This document shows positions 42,834-53,466 of a DNA stretch of 64,000 nt, in pieces. The stretch is taken from positions 158,559,501 to 158,623,500 of the forward strand of contig CM075354.1 of NCBI GenBank assembly GCA_037693485.1, in the 5' to 3' direction. Source of the DNA: Kitagawia praeruptora (lineage: Eukaryota; Streptophyta; Magnoliopsida; Apiales; Apiaceae). Made by a program: the position numbers and the translations under genes. Every line of letters starts with the position of its first letter. Position 1 is the first letter of the stretch. A model generated the notes under the pieces. That model did no database searches and had not been told where the DNA came from. It saw only the letters and a program-made list of their open reading frames with translations.

Positions 42834-43573
42834 TGTTATGAATAATTCATAAGTTGTGATGTTAAGAATAGAATTTACACATTATACTTGTAATCCTGAT
42901 CTTATAAAGGATTTAGCACTATATATAGGATTTATGTGTAAGACAGTTATTTGTACAGTTTAGTCAGGAATGAACAGTGTATCGGAGACTACATGTCAGG
43001 AACAAAGAGCAAATCCTGATGACGGTCTAATACTGATGATGATCAGATACTGATGCAAGATGAAATCCTGATATCAGTCGTGTTACTGATGATGTCATTA
43101 TGGATGCTACAGAAACTGGCAAGTGCTATAAAATAGGATCGTTGTTTGAAGAATAAGCAAGAAGATATTATGAAGGAAAGAGTTTTCTATTGATGGAACC
43201 TATCAACTAGAAGGCAGAACATTGTCATGTATAGATTATATCTTTCTGTTATTAGTTGATAGGTAGCATTATAAATACTCTCTCTATATCATTGTAAAAA
43301 GAGTTGAACAAGTGTGTGTTGTGAGTTCGTGTGCGTAGCTCTGTATAAGGTTTGTATTCGAGAGTTCGAAACAAACAGAGAGAGAAATTTGTATTGTCAG
43401 CAGCTGCTAAAGGTATTGTACACCTTTGGTAGAGTTTGTATTTGATCTTATTAATACAAACAGAGTTTGATTCATTCGTTTATTCTTGTTCATATAATCA
43501 AGCAAAAATCAGACACGATTATATAACTTGTATTCAACCCCCCCCCCCCTTTTACAAGTTATTCGAGTTAACA
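42834..43573 (+). repeat. 3' LTR of Sirevirus-like element 2
   Basis: It is 740 bp, beginning TGTTATGAATAATTC and ending GAGTTAACA, followed by the TTTTT duplication. It includes the block missing from the 5' LTR, so the 5' copy carries a deletion. Confidence 0.9.
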
Positions 43574-44581
43574 TTTTTTACACTCTACCTCTAGAACACA
43601 AGATTTGGGATGATGATATACTTGCTAATGATTTTTTTTCTGGTCGGAAATGCTTGATTTCCGATGGATGCTATGATATGTTCTTCATTCCTACATCCTA
43701 AATAATCAAGATGATGGGTAAGCCTTATTCAGTTTATATACATATTATTGTTTTAAATTCTTGCAGTCTAACTGTTTGATTCAAGATATAAAAGAGTTTT
43801 TGTATGTTCTCTTCGTGTTAAAACGTGCAATAATTTTTAAGAATCTTAAGAACACAAGATTTGGAATAAGGGTTTAGTTGATAATGATCTTGATAAAGTT
43901 CTGTTCAGAGATGGGTTCATGGGAAGGGTAAAAGTTAAAAAAAATTAACTTTGTTCATAATCATGGGTAAGTATCTCAGAAGTAATTATTTACCAAGTAA
44001 TTGCTTTAAAGTGTTTCGTAGAATGCCTGTATTCAAATTAGTATCTCAAAAGATTGGTTATATTAATGACTATATTTGATTTTGATAAGCCGACTTAGAT
44101 ATGGTTGGAGCCTAAAGTGCAGGTTATGCATATATTTTGTGTACTCTCTTAAAAAGATTAGTTTTAAGTGCCAACTCTTTCACCTCTGCTCAAGTATCGT
44201 TTATGTTTCCTGTAGAATGTCTGGGATGACTAAGAAGAAGCAACAAATGATGCAAAGAGGAATTGAGGTTTGTTACTTTGCTTCTTTTTTGCTATGTCAT
44301 GACCTTTGAACTCTTTTCTTTTTCTAAATTGTCTTTGAACCCCTGTATGACTACTTTATTAGTTTGTGTCTTTACTTAGTTGTAAGCTCCCAAAGTCACA
44401 ATGAGTGGGAGAAATGCAGAGAACAAAAGATGTAACCACTATCCTCAAAGTCCAATTGTTCCATGCCAATGCTTTGGACTGAATTTCCTATCAATATATT
44501 TACCTATATTAGGCATTGTGATGTGACACTTTCCTTACTTTATAAATTAAAATGCAGGGCCACCATTTTCATACGAATGTA
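43574..44581. other. Continuation of the interrupted non-coding region
   Basis: No gene is supported. Phrases such as gaacacaagatttggga (43597) and gaacacaagatttggaata (43851) repeat, and GGGTAAG donor-like sites follow them (43717 and 43963). A possible short exon lies at 44217-44268 between tttcctgtag and gtttgtta, but nothing identifies it. Confidence 0.35.
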
Positions 44582-45928
44582 CACTACACCAAATATGGCC
44601 TATTGCAACACCAATATGTATATGTGTTACAAAAAGTGTTACAATAGACATAAAACTTGGTGGTCTATTGCAATATATTTAAAAATGTTGCAAGAAATAC
44701 GAAAAGTGTTGCAAGCAAAATGATATTTTAAAATTTTATAACAATTGCAACACTTTAGCAAAAGCGTTACAATACACGATCCAATATTGCAACACTTTGG
44801 TCAACTTGACCGAAATTATAGGCGGAACTTTCAATTTTTCATTGGCGGGGCTGATCCAATGTCTTTGTATTTTTGGATATCATTACTTTTCCCCTTATCC
44901 CAATTTATTTCCCGCTAAGCAAATTTTATTCCCCCCTTTGCTAAATTTTCACTCCCCCCTTATTCATTTTCAGACAAAACCCAAACACTACAATTAAACT
45001 AAAAAACTAAAACCTAAAAACTAACAGAACAGACTCATCTCAAACTCTCTCTCTCTCTCTCTCACCTCTCAATCGCGTCGTATCTCGCTCAAGAACCCTC
45101 ACCCCCAAATCTCAAAATCACCAAAATCACCCTCGAATCTCAAAGCTTTCACCCCCAAAATCTCAAAGCTCATCCCTAAATCTCAAACCTCAAAATCTAA
45201 AAGGTCAATCTCAGACAATTTGTTCGATTTGTTCAAAAGTTTTCTCAAATTGATTTGTTCAAAGCTCGAATCCACGATTTGGTAGGTGGGTAAGCTTACA
45301 AGTGTATGTATGCTTGCATATGTATGAATTAGTTTGATTTTATTGTGAATTTGGGGGTTTTTTGACTCGAACCCTAAATTTTTAATTCAGTTCTTTTTAT
45401 TTTTAATACAGGACTTGTTGTTACACAGTGATTTTTTCTGGGTAAGCCCTGTTTCTTCAATTATTTGGATGTAGTTATAGCTTATGGGTTAATTTCCTGG
45501 AAATCCTAATTTCAAAATTTTGTATATCTTATTTTTAATAAAGAGCCCATTGTTAAACGGAGCATTTTTGTGGGTAAAGTTTGTTTCTTCAATTATTTCG
45601 ATGTAATTATAATTTAGGGGCTATTTTTTTTTTAAAATCATAATTTATAAATTTGTTTCCAATTATTTGGTTATACATGAGCAATTTTGTTATACGGGAG
45701 CAATTGTCACGAGAAGTATTTTGTTACTAGAAGCACTTTGTTGAGTAAGCATTCCTTTCATGATTTATTTTTTCGAGTACCACTTGTTTTAAATGTAAAA
45801 GTTCTGTATGTTTTTGTTAATTGGTTTTGAAATTGATGAATACCCAATTGTGTGTGTATGTTTGGAAAATACCCAATTTGATTTTATTTGTGTTTCTTTT
45901 TGTCAATGGCAATAGACATCTTTTCATT
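44582..45928 (+). mobile_element. CACTA (En/Spm-like) 5' terminal segment with transcript leader
   Basis: The left end CACTACACCAAATATGG at 44582 is followed by dense sub-terminal TTGCAACACTTT / GTTACAAT motifs to about 44800 and ggcggaac...ggcgggg around 44822-44850. A (CT)9 and an A/C-rich leader (45040-45290) come next. GT-AG-like mini-exon units follow (45280-45760). No transposase was found; the right end is not in view and the Copia fragment at 45929 may mark the truncation point. Confidence 0.65.
45412..45573 (+). repeat. Repeated 30-nt mini-exon-like units with splice borders
   Basis: Two 30-base units, 45412-45441 and 45544-45573, can be aligned end to end. Each is preceded by an AG acceptor after a T-rich tract and followed by G|GTAAG or G|GTAAA. 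The following intron-like sequences are also alike (tttcttcaattatttggatg against tttcttcaattatttcgatg). A third, more diverged unit lies at about 45690-45745. Confidence 0.55.
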
Positions 45929-46285
45929 TTAATTAGGGTTCTTAATCATTTGGGATTGAAATTTAGTCGTTCCACCAATATGAGTTATTGAGGTGTGAGA
46001 ACCATCAGGTAACTCTACCAATATATTTTTACTTAATGAATTATATGTAGAAAAAAATGACAGTGATGTGCATATATGATTTGATGCGCCTGAATCAATT
46101 ATCCAGGAAGAAGACATGCAAGATAGGATAATACCTTCTAAGAACGCAGAAGGAGAAGAAACAGCTTCTTCCTTGGCGAGAAGAGCAAGTAGCTTATTGT
46201 ACTGATCTTGAGTGATTTGAGGACCTGTTACAACGGGATTTGGTGTAACAGTAGAGGTTGGTGCAATTTCCTCGATGAAGATGTA
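45929..46285 (-). pseudogene. Copia Gag C-terminus plus protease fragment
   Basis: The minus-strand frame, open from about 46285, reads VVTGPQITQDQYNKLLALL, then WIIDSGASNHIC with the DSGA protease motif, then VELPDGSHTSITHIG, and ends at 45929. This is the Gag-protease junction of a Retrofit/Ale-type Copia element, of the same type as the remnant at 27006-27940. Both sides are lost. Confidence 0.85.
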
Positions 46286-46327
46286 CTGGAGGTTTAAAAG
46301 ACAAGAAGATCAATTGTCACTTTTCAG

Positions 46328-46447
46328 ATGAAGATAATGATGGAAGATAATGCCGAGAAGATGATCGAAGATGTGAAAAAATCAGTGGCGAAAGAAATCT
46401 TTGAGGCGTTGAGTCGGAGCTCAGGTGGTTCGGTTCGGAGCAAGTGA
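46328..46447 (+). CDS. Small ORF of 39 codons, unknown
   Basis: It starts MKIMMEDNAEKMIEDVKKSV and ends RSSGGSVRSK before TGA. Codon-by-codon it looks protein-like, with an amphipathic helix (EDVKKSVAKEIFEALSR) and GC content above its AT-rich neighbours. It is preceded by tgtcacttttcag, which could be a splice acceptor, so it may be the last exon of something upstream. It could equally be chance or a retroelement scrap. Confidence 0.3.
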   Translation: MKIMMEDNAEKMIEDVKKSVAKEIFEALSRSSGGSVRSK

Positions 46448-48669
46448 AAATGATATTTGAGAGGCAGAATAAATTAAATATTAATTTGGGTAGGATAAAT
46501 GTTGAAATAAATTGCTATGGTAATATTTATTTTACCTAATTAATACTCTAATTATTATCAATAAATTATTTATTCAATTTAATTAATACTCTCATTAATA
46601 TCAATAAATAAGATTTATTTATATAATAAATATCTGGTCAAAATACCCCCATGAATTCAATGTTTGAAAAGTGTATATATCACGAACATATGAATTAGTG
46701 GTGCCTTAGCGGGGTAAGAACAATTATTAATTTACAGTTTCAAGAATCCAAAAAAAAAAATCCTTTGCTGATATATGCCACGAGAAGAGAAGTGTGTTCA
46801 CCTAATACTTGACTGTGTCAATCCTGTTATCTCGTTATCTCATACGATTGGATACGCCAATACATAAAACGTGGCCCGGTGGAATAGTATCTGGTATGGC
46901 GTGTTTGTGTAATACGATTCCATGTAAAACGTAACTTTGCTGGATGTTGATACCTTAGCAGCGTGACTCCCAAACACGTGAATATGAGAAGTGTATTCGC
47001 AAGATACTGTGTTACAAACAGCGTATCTAATCGGCATTTTGGGCACTCCCTTCCACCGTATATCGGTCACTATATTTTAATATTAAGTTATTTAGGACCT
47101 TCACCCTATAATTATTATTACTATAAAATAATAATTATCTATATGAAAGTACAATTATTTCAAGGTAAAATGATGAAATACAATTATTTACATAATCCAT
47201 TTTTAATCCTTATTCAAAATCGCTACAATTTTTTTCGACAAAAATAAATAGACGATTTTAGCTTTTCGTTAAATTCGTATTTAGTGATCGTGAAAATCTT
47301 GATAAGATACGAAAATATATAAATTTTCCAATTAACATCCACAATTTACATACAAGTAATATTGTAAAATTTACTTTTACACATGAACAAATTACATACG
47401 AGGTGTGACCAACTCGATTAAATTGAATGAACCCAACCCTATTCTTCACTGATTAAATCAATAAAAAAAGTTATGTATTCGTCTATTATTATATATATAA
47501 TACACCAACAAGGCGTTTCATTGAGCAAATTTAATCATAAATATTCTCATTAATATCTTTATAATATATTTATTTTATCTAATTGATACTCTAATCATTA
47601 TCAATGAAATATTTATTCAAAAATATCTATAAATATTTATTTTATCTATCTCGCATATTAATAATGTCTAATTTCACTATATAATTATGACCATTATTTT
47701 TTCCCATGTACGGTATTATCGAATATTTACAAAAAATAAAGTAATTGGTCAGGATGAAAATGTGAAAAACTTTTCATGAACTTCTTAATAAATATATGTA
47801 AATGTCAATATTTGTAATTTATTTTTATTTAAAAATTATTTGATGTAACACAAATGTAAATATTTACAAATACATATGTTAATAACAAAACAATAAGAGA
47901 AAAATGTTCCTACTATTAGCTGTAGGTAATTACCTAAAGTTATCAATTTTTTGAGTATAAAAAGTGGATGACATTTTTGTAATAATGAAATCCACCCCCT
48001 GCATTTACAAAAATAGTCTTCGGATTGTATTATAATATGTCTTAACTTTAGGTAATTAACTATAGTTAACTATAGGATCATTAAGCCCAAACAATAAATA
48101 CACTTTAATAAATATGAGATACAAGATATTAATATTTTATAATTAAGAAGTGGTGTGATGTTATATTATTAAATGCAAAATTAAATTCAAGTAATATTAA
48201 TGTAAAACTTTAACATGCATCAGAACTATTAATATAACTTGTTACAGAACTTCAAATCTATCTTAAAGGGTTATTTCAAGGTATATAAAAATGTACAATT
48301 ATTTCAAGGTAAAATGATAGAAAATATACGATTGAAAATTTCATATTTGACAAGCATCATCTCCTTGTTACACATATTTCTTTGGCAAGTGAGCTTGCCT
48401 CCTAATTTCCTTATCTGCCATTGCTTTCCGAGGGATAAGTGGATTGCTATTTGTGTTTGATTGCAATTCATGGTTATATAGAGAGTTAAACGACTTTAGG
48501 CTGATATCACGACTACGTGAGAGATTTCTGGTCTAAAGTTACAAAGAACTCAATTTTTCAAGGTTGCTAGTTCTCTGTTTCACTGGTAGCTTAGCAGGCC
48601 GAACCTAAAAGTCTTTCTGTAGCCCTGTGGAAATAACAACTATATCAACATGTAGTACATTCGCTATGT
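46448..48669. other. AT-rich intergenic region
   Basis: No gene. It contains a MITE (47903-48082) and a 26-bp direct repeat (starting gtacaattatttcaaggtaa) at 47149 and 48293. Two copies of an AT-rich taatactc...attatcaat block also occur (about 46535-46605 and 47575-47640). A G-box-like CACGTG lies at about 46974. Confidence 0.5.
47903..48082. mobile_element. Small MITE with ~40-bp terminal inverted repeats
   Basis: The left arm aatgttcctactattagctg, running on through taattacctaaagtta, pairs with the right arm (inverted: aatgatcctatagttaacta, then taattacctaaagtta). The element is about 180 bp without coding potential. Target duplication not resolved. Confidence 0.6.
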
Positions 48670-48674
48670 TACTG

Positions 48675-48927
48675 TATAGAAGGGCTATAGTAGTATGACT
48701 CAAACAAGAAGACAAAGTTTGTTAGTGAGGACATTTATGTAAACTGTTTTATGTCTTTTATGACCGTTTGGCTTTTTGTGGATTATAAGGTTAAGGGCTG
48801 TAATAATTGAGACTCAGAATGAGACAACATTCTCCATCAATGAAATGATATCTGCTCCTTTTCTCCTTCTATCATTCTATCATTCTCTTTTTGTGCTTCC
48901 TGTATGATCCTTGAATGTTAGTGTTTA
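48675..48927 (+). repeat. 5' LTR of Copia element 3
   Basis: 253 bp, TATAGAAGG to TTAGTGTTTA. The start is fixed by the TACTG target duplication and by the shared left edge with the 3' LTR; the end is fixed by the PBS that follows. Confidence 0.9.
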
Positions 48928-48940
48928 TGGTATCAGAGCC
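48928..48940 (+). other. Primer-binding site of Copia element 3
   Basis: TGGTATCAGAGCC, abutting the LTR, complementary to initiator tRNA-Met. Confidence 0.92.
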
Positions 48941-49128
48941 AGGTTGTGCAAAAAGGGAACTCTGAATATTGCTAGTATCTCTTCTCTTCCTTAAACCCTT
49001 CTTAAACCTTTTCTTGATTTCTTCTTTCTTAAACCCTTTCTTGATTTCTTGCAGATCTAAAGATCTGTGTCTTCAAATCTTCCCAACACCTTTAAGAGCT
49101 TTATCTTTGACCTCTTTTCTTCACCACA

Positions 49129-52100
49129 ATGGGCACATCAGCTCGTGTTACATATCAAGAAATGCTAAACCCTCTTTTTCTACACCCATCTGATAATGCC
49201 ACATCGATTCAAGTGGAAAAATTACAAGGTTCAGGAGACTACAGATCTTGGTCAAGAACCATGGAGATTCACCTGGCTTCAAAAAGAAAACTAGGTTTTG
49301 TTACTGGTACAATCCAGAAGCCTACAGACGATGACAACAAGGCAGAAATGTGGGAGACTTGCAACCATATGGTAATCGCTTGGCTCACCTCTAATGTTTC
49401 CCCTTCCATTCGCCAATCTATCATATATATGTCTAAAGCCTCTGATATATGGACTAATCTAGAACAACGATTTGCCTTGACGAATGGTTCTCGTAAATAC
49501 AAACTCTGCAAAGATCTCTATGAGACCAAGCAAAATTCCTCTACTGTTAATGAATATTATACCTCTATGAGATCCATGTGGGAGGAGCTTGATTCTGTGA
49601 ATCAACTCCCATCGGTTACTAACCCATCTGATGAAGTAAAAAAATTGTTATCAACCATTCACCTGCAGAAAGAAGAAGCCAGACTGTTTCAGTTCTTGAA
49701 TGGACTAGATGAATCTTATGGTCCTCTGAGAAGTCAAATATTGATGACAGTCCCCTTGCCTAATGTTGAAACAGCCTCTGCATCTCTGCAACAGGAAGAG
49801 GCCCAGAGAGAGCTCCTACAACCTAAACATAATGCTGAACTGATGGCAATGTACAGCAGAAACATGGAAGGCAAAGAAAGAGTTGTTTTCTGCAGTGCCT
49901 GCAAAGGAAGAGGTCACTCCAATGATAGGTGCTGCACAGTCATTGGCTACCCAAGTTGGCATCCTAAATACAGACCTGGTAATGTCAACAACAATGCAAA
50001 TCGGCCACGAGTTCAGAATGTATCTCCTACTTCACCAAATACTAGATGGACTGCCAATCAAAGATTCACCACACAAAGATACTCTGCACCCAAAATGGCA
50101 GCTACAGCTCAATCCTCGTTGCAAACTCAAGACTCAAGTGGCATTCTCTTTACTCCTCAGCAACTTGAACAACTAGCACAGTTGATGCCTCAACTTCAGG
50201 TCAATCAAGGAACTGAACCAGAACCTGTGGAGGACTTTGACTTTCATTTCTCAGGGATGTTGTCAACAACTAAGAACTCTGTTTCAAGCCAGGACTGGAT
50301 AATTGACTCCGGTGCTTCAGATCACATGACACCACATTTGTCCATCTTGACTGATGTTGTTCCTGCTGTTAGAGTGCCTTCTATAAACCTACCGAATGGA
50401 GATACAGTTGTGATTTCTCATATAGGTACCACACGTTTGTCAAATAACTTGTTTCTTGATAAAGTATTTTGTGTGCCATATTTCAAGCATAACCTTTTAT
50501 CTGTGCAAAAGCTTGTTAAGGATAATAAATGTGAGGTTTAGTTCTCTCCTACACATTGTTATATTGTGGATACTACTTCGAAGCATATTATTGCACATGG
50601 GTTTGCTAGAAATGGTCTCTATTATCTGTCTAATCAACCTCTACCTACACCATCTGCACACAATACTCAACTGCCTAGTGATTCTACTCTAGAAATGTGG
50701 CACCTCCGATTGGGACACACACCTATCCCTAAAGTCAAAATGATACCAAACCTACCATCCCTCAATAAACCTTTATCCAAAGTCTGCTTGACTTGTCCTA
50801 TGGCTAGACTCACTAAAGTGCCTCTGCCTCCTAGCTCATCACATGCTCTACAACCCTTTGATCTAGTTCACATGGATCTATGGGGACCCTATAAAGAACC
50901 CACCAAAGGCAACTGTAGATTCTTCTTGACATTAGTGGATGATAACACCAGGTATACATGGGTGTACCTGCTACCATTCAAATCAGACTCCCTTAAAGTT
51001 CTTCAATCCTTCTGCCTATTTGTGAAAAACCAACATAATGCCTCTATAAAATCTATTCGTTCTGACAATGCACTGGAATTCACCTCATTCCAGTGTAAGC
51101 AGTTCTTCGCCTCTAATGGCATACTACACCAAACATCTTGTGTCTATCGTCCTCAACAAAATGCTCGACTAGAGCGTAAACACAGATACATACTTGAAAC
51201 AGCTCGAGCTCTCCGCTTTCAATCTCATCTCCCTATTGTCTATTGGGGAGACTGTGTTCTTACTGCAGTCTATATCATAAATAGACTCCCCAACAGTGTT
51301 CTTAACTTCAAAACACCCTATGAAGCTTTATATCACACCCCACCAGATTACACAATGTTGAAGGTTTTTGGTTGCTTATCATTTGCTAAAAATCCCAACT
51401 TCACCACTGACAAATTCGATGCCAGGGGTGTTCCTTGTGTGCTTCTTGGTTACCCAGTAACCAAGAAAGGTTACAAACTACTTGATCTCCAAAACAAACA
51501 AGAGTTTGTATCTATAGATGTTAGCTTTGTCGAAGAAGTATTTCCCTTTCACCCAAACTCTGCAGATCAATACATTCAACCAACCCCCATACCTATAACT
51601 CCAGCCTATGATATAGATGATGACACTTTCTCAATTTCCCAAACACCAACACCTGCTCAATCTCCTATCACCACAGACAGTTCCACACAATCAGAAATGC
51701 CCTCATACAATGATACCTCGTCCCCTACTCTCAGAAGATCCACCAGAAATCATGCTCAACCCCTATGGCATAAGGACTATATCACTAACAATGCCTCAAC
51801 TATATCCACTATCACACCTGCCACCATAACCCCTACCTTCCACTGTTTTATGTCTACCCTGGTGAGTACACATGATCCTACTTCATTTAAAGAGGCAGTA
51901 AATCACCAACACTGGGTCACAGCTATCAACAATGAGTTGGAGGCATTGGAACTCAACAATACATGGGAGGTAATGATCTTGCCTGAAGGAAAAACTGCTA
52001 TAGGCTGTAGATGGTTATTTAGAACCAAATATAACCCAGATGGCTCCATAGAAAAACATAAAGCTCGATTGGTTATACTGGGGTGTAGACAGAAATTTGG

Positions 52101-53459
52101 TGAGAACTATACAGAGACCTTCGCTCCAGTTGCCAAAATGACAACTGTGCGTACACTGCTTGCTGTGGCTGCCACACAAAACTGGTTTACTATACACATG
52201 GATGTCTCTAACGCCTTCTTACATGGTGATCTATTTGAAGATGTCTATATGACTCTGCCTCAAGGCTATACTCATCAAGGTTGCAGAATTCAACTTGGAT
52301 ACCCACCCACAAAATCAACTAAGTCTACACTGGTATGCAAACTGAAAAAGTCTCAATACGGTCTCAAGCAAGCCCCACGCCTCTGGTTTTCTAAACTATC
52401 AAACACTCTGCTGGATCTTGGCTTCACACAATTAAAAACTGACTACAGCTTGTTCATTCGAAATAACAAGTCCAACACTACTGTGGTTCTTGTCTACGTA
52501 GATGACTTGTTGATCTGTGGTTCTTCCATGACTGACATTGATCAATTGAAACTCATGCTATCTTTTGTCTTTCATGTGAAGGATCTAGGCCCAGTCAGAT
52601 ATTTCTTGGGGCTGGAAATTGATCGCTCTGCTACTGGTTTCTTCATCTCACAGAAAAAATATGTCTTGGACATATTACAGGATCACAATATGGTCCAAGC
52701 AAAACCAGTTCTCCTTCCTATGGATCCAAATGTGAAGCTTGCTGTTGATAAAGGCACTCTGCTACCAAACCCAGCTTCCTATCAAAGGCTGTTAGGGCAG
52801 CTCATTTATCTCACTATAACTCGCCCTGACATATCGTTCACAGTCCATACCTTGAGCCAGTTCATGAACAGACCAACCACAGTCCATATGCAAGCTGCTA
52901 AACGACTCCTCCGATATCTTGCAGGCACCACATCTCAAGGCATTCTCCTCACCTCCTCCAGTGCTGCAACTCTCACTGCTTACTGCGATAGTGACTGGGC
53001 AAGTTGTCCATTTACCAGGAAATCCACCACTGGCTACTGTGTCCTACTGGGTGACTCTTTTTACCTATTTCTTGGAAAGCAAAAAAGCAGAATGTAGTGG
53101 CCAGATCATCAGCAGAAGCGGAGTACCGTGCCATGGCCTTAACCACCTGTGAAGTACTATGGTTATCAACATTACTTAAAGATCTTGGTCTCAAAAATCT
53201 GCCACCTACAGAGCTCAAAAGTGACAGTCAAGCTGCATTAGCAATCGCTGCAAACCCAGTCCTACATGAACGCACCAAACATGTCGAGGTAGACTGTCAC
53301 TTCATTAGGGATCACATCAAAGATGGTGCAATCAAAACCTCTCATGTCTCCTCCACTGAGCAAATAGCAGATGTTCTCACGAAGATCCTTCCAGTTCAGC
53401 AGCATCAATATTTACTTGGCAAGTTGGGAGTTTCCGAACCACCTCACTCTCCAGCTTGA
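49129..53459 (+). pseudogene. Copia Gag-Pol (element 3), one stop and one frameshift
   Basis: The start at 49129 (MGTSARVTYQEMLNPLFLHP) opens a frame of about 1440 codons. Gag: KLQGSGDYRSWSRTMEIHL, IWTNLEQRFALTNGSRKY. Zinc knuckle CSACKGRGHSNDRC (255-268). Protease WIIDSGASDHMT (D393). A TAG stop at 50539-50541 (codon 471) interrupts. Integrase: WHLRLGH, catalytic D583, D646 and E682 (D-35-E). Reverse transcriptase: MDVSNAFLHGDLFEDVYM and YVDD at 1123-1126. RNase H: YCDSDWASCPFTRKSTTG; then near 53050-53070 an indel shifts the frame, and the rest (SSAEAEYRAMALTTCEVLWL to the stop at 53459) continues in another frame. So this copy cannot make the whole polyprotein although its LTRs are identical. 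Confidence 0.92.
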
Positions 53460-53466
53460 GGGGGCG

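Larger units (their letters stand above)
31449..43573 (+). mobile_element. Sirevirus-like Ty1/Copia retrotransposon 2 (12.1 kb, broken genes)
   Basis: LTRs at 31449-32129 and 42834-43573 start TGTTA(G/T)G and end TTAACA. TTTTT flanks both sides (31444-31448 and 43574-43578). A PBS follows the 5' LTR, and three GGGGGAGAT polypurine tracts precede the 3' LTR. Between them lie a long Gag, Pol, a 1.5-kb spacer with an antisense ORF, and a further long ORF region (39315-42547). Large size, coiled-coil Gag, repeated polypurine tracts, poly-C near the LTR end and an extra 3' gene define the Sirevirus group (Pseudoviridae). The LTRs differ by a 62-bp deletion and roughly a dozen substitutions, so the insertion is not very recent. 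Gag, Pol and the extra gene all carry stops or shifts. Confidence 0.93.

Noticed and set aside
48969..49193. ORF overlapping the Copia element 3 leader
   Set aside because: Leucine- and serine-rich translation of a CT-rich leader; the true gag starts at 49129 in another frame.
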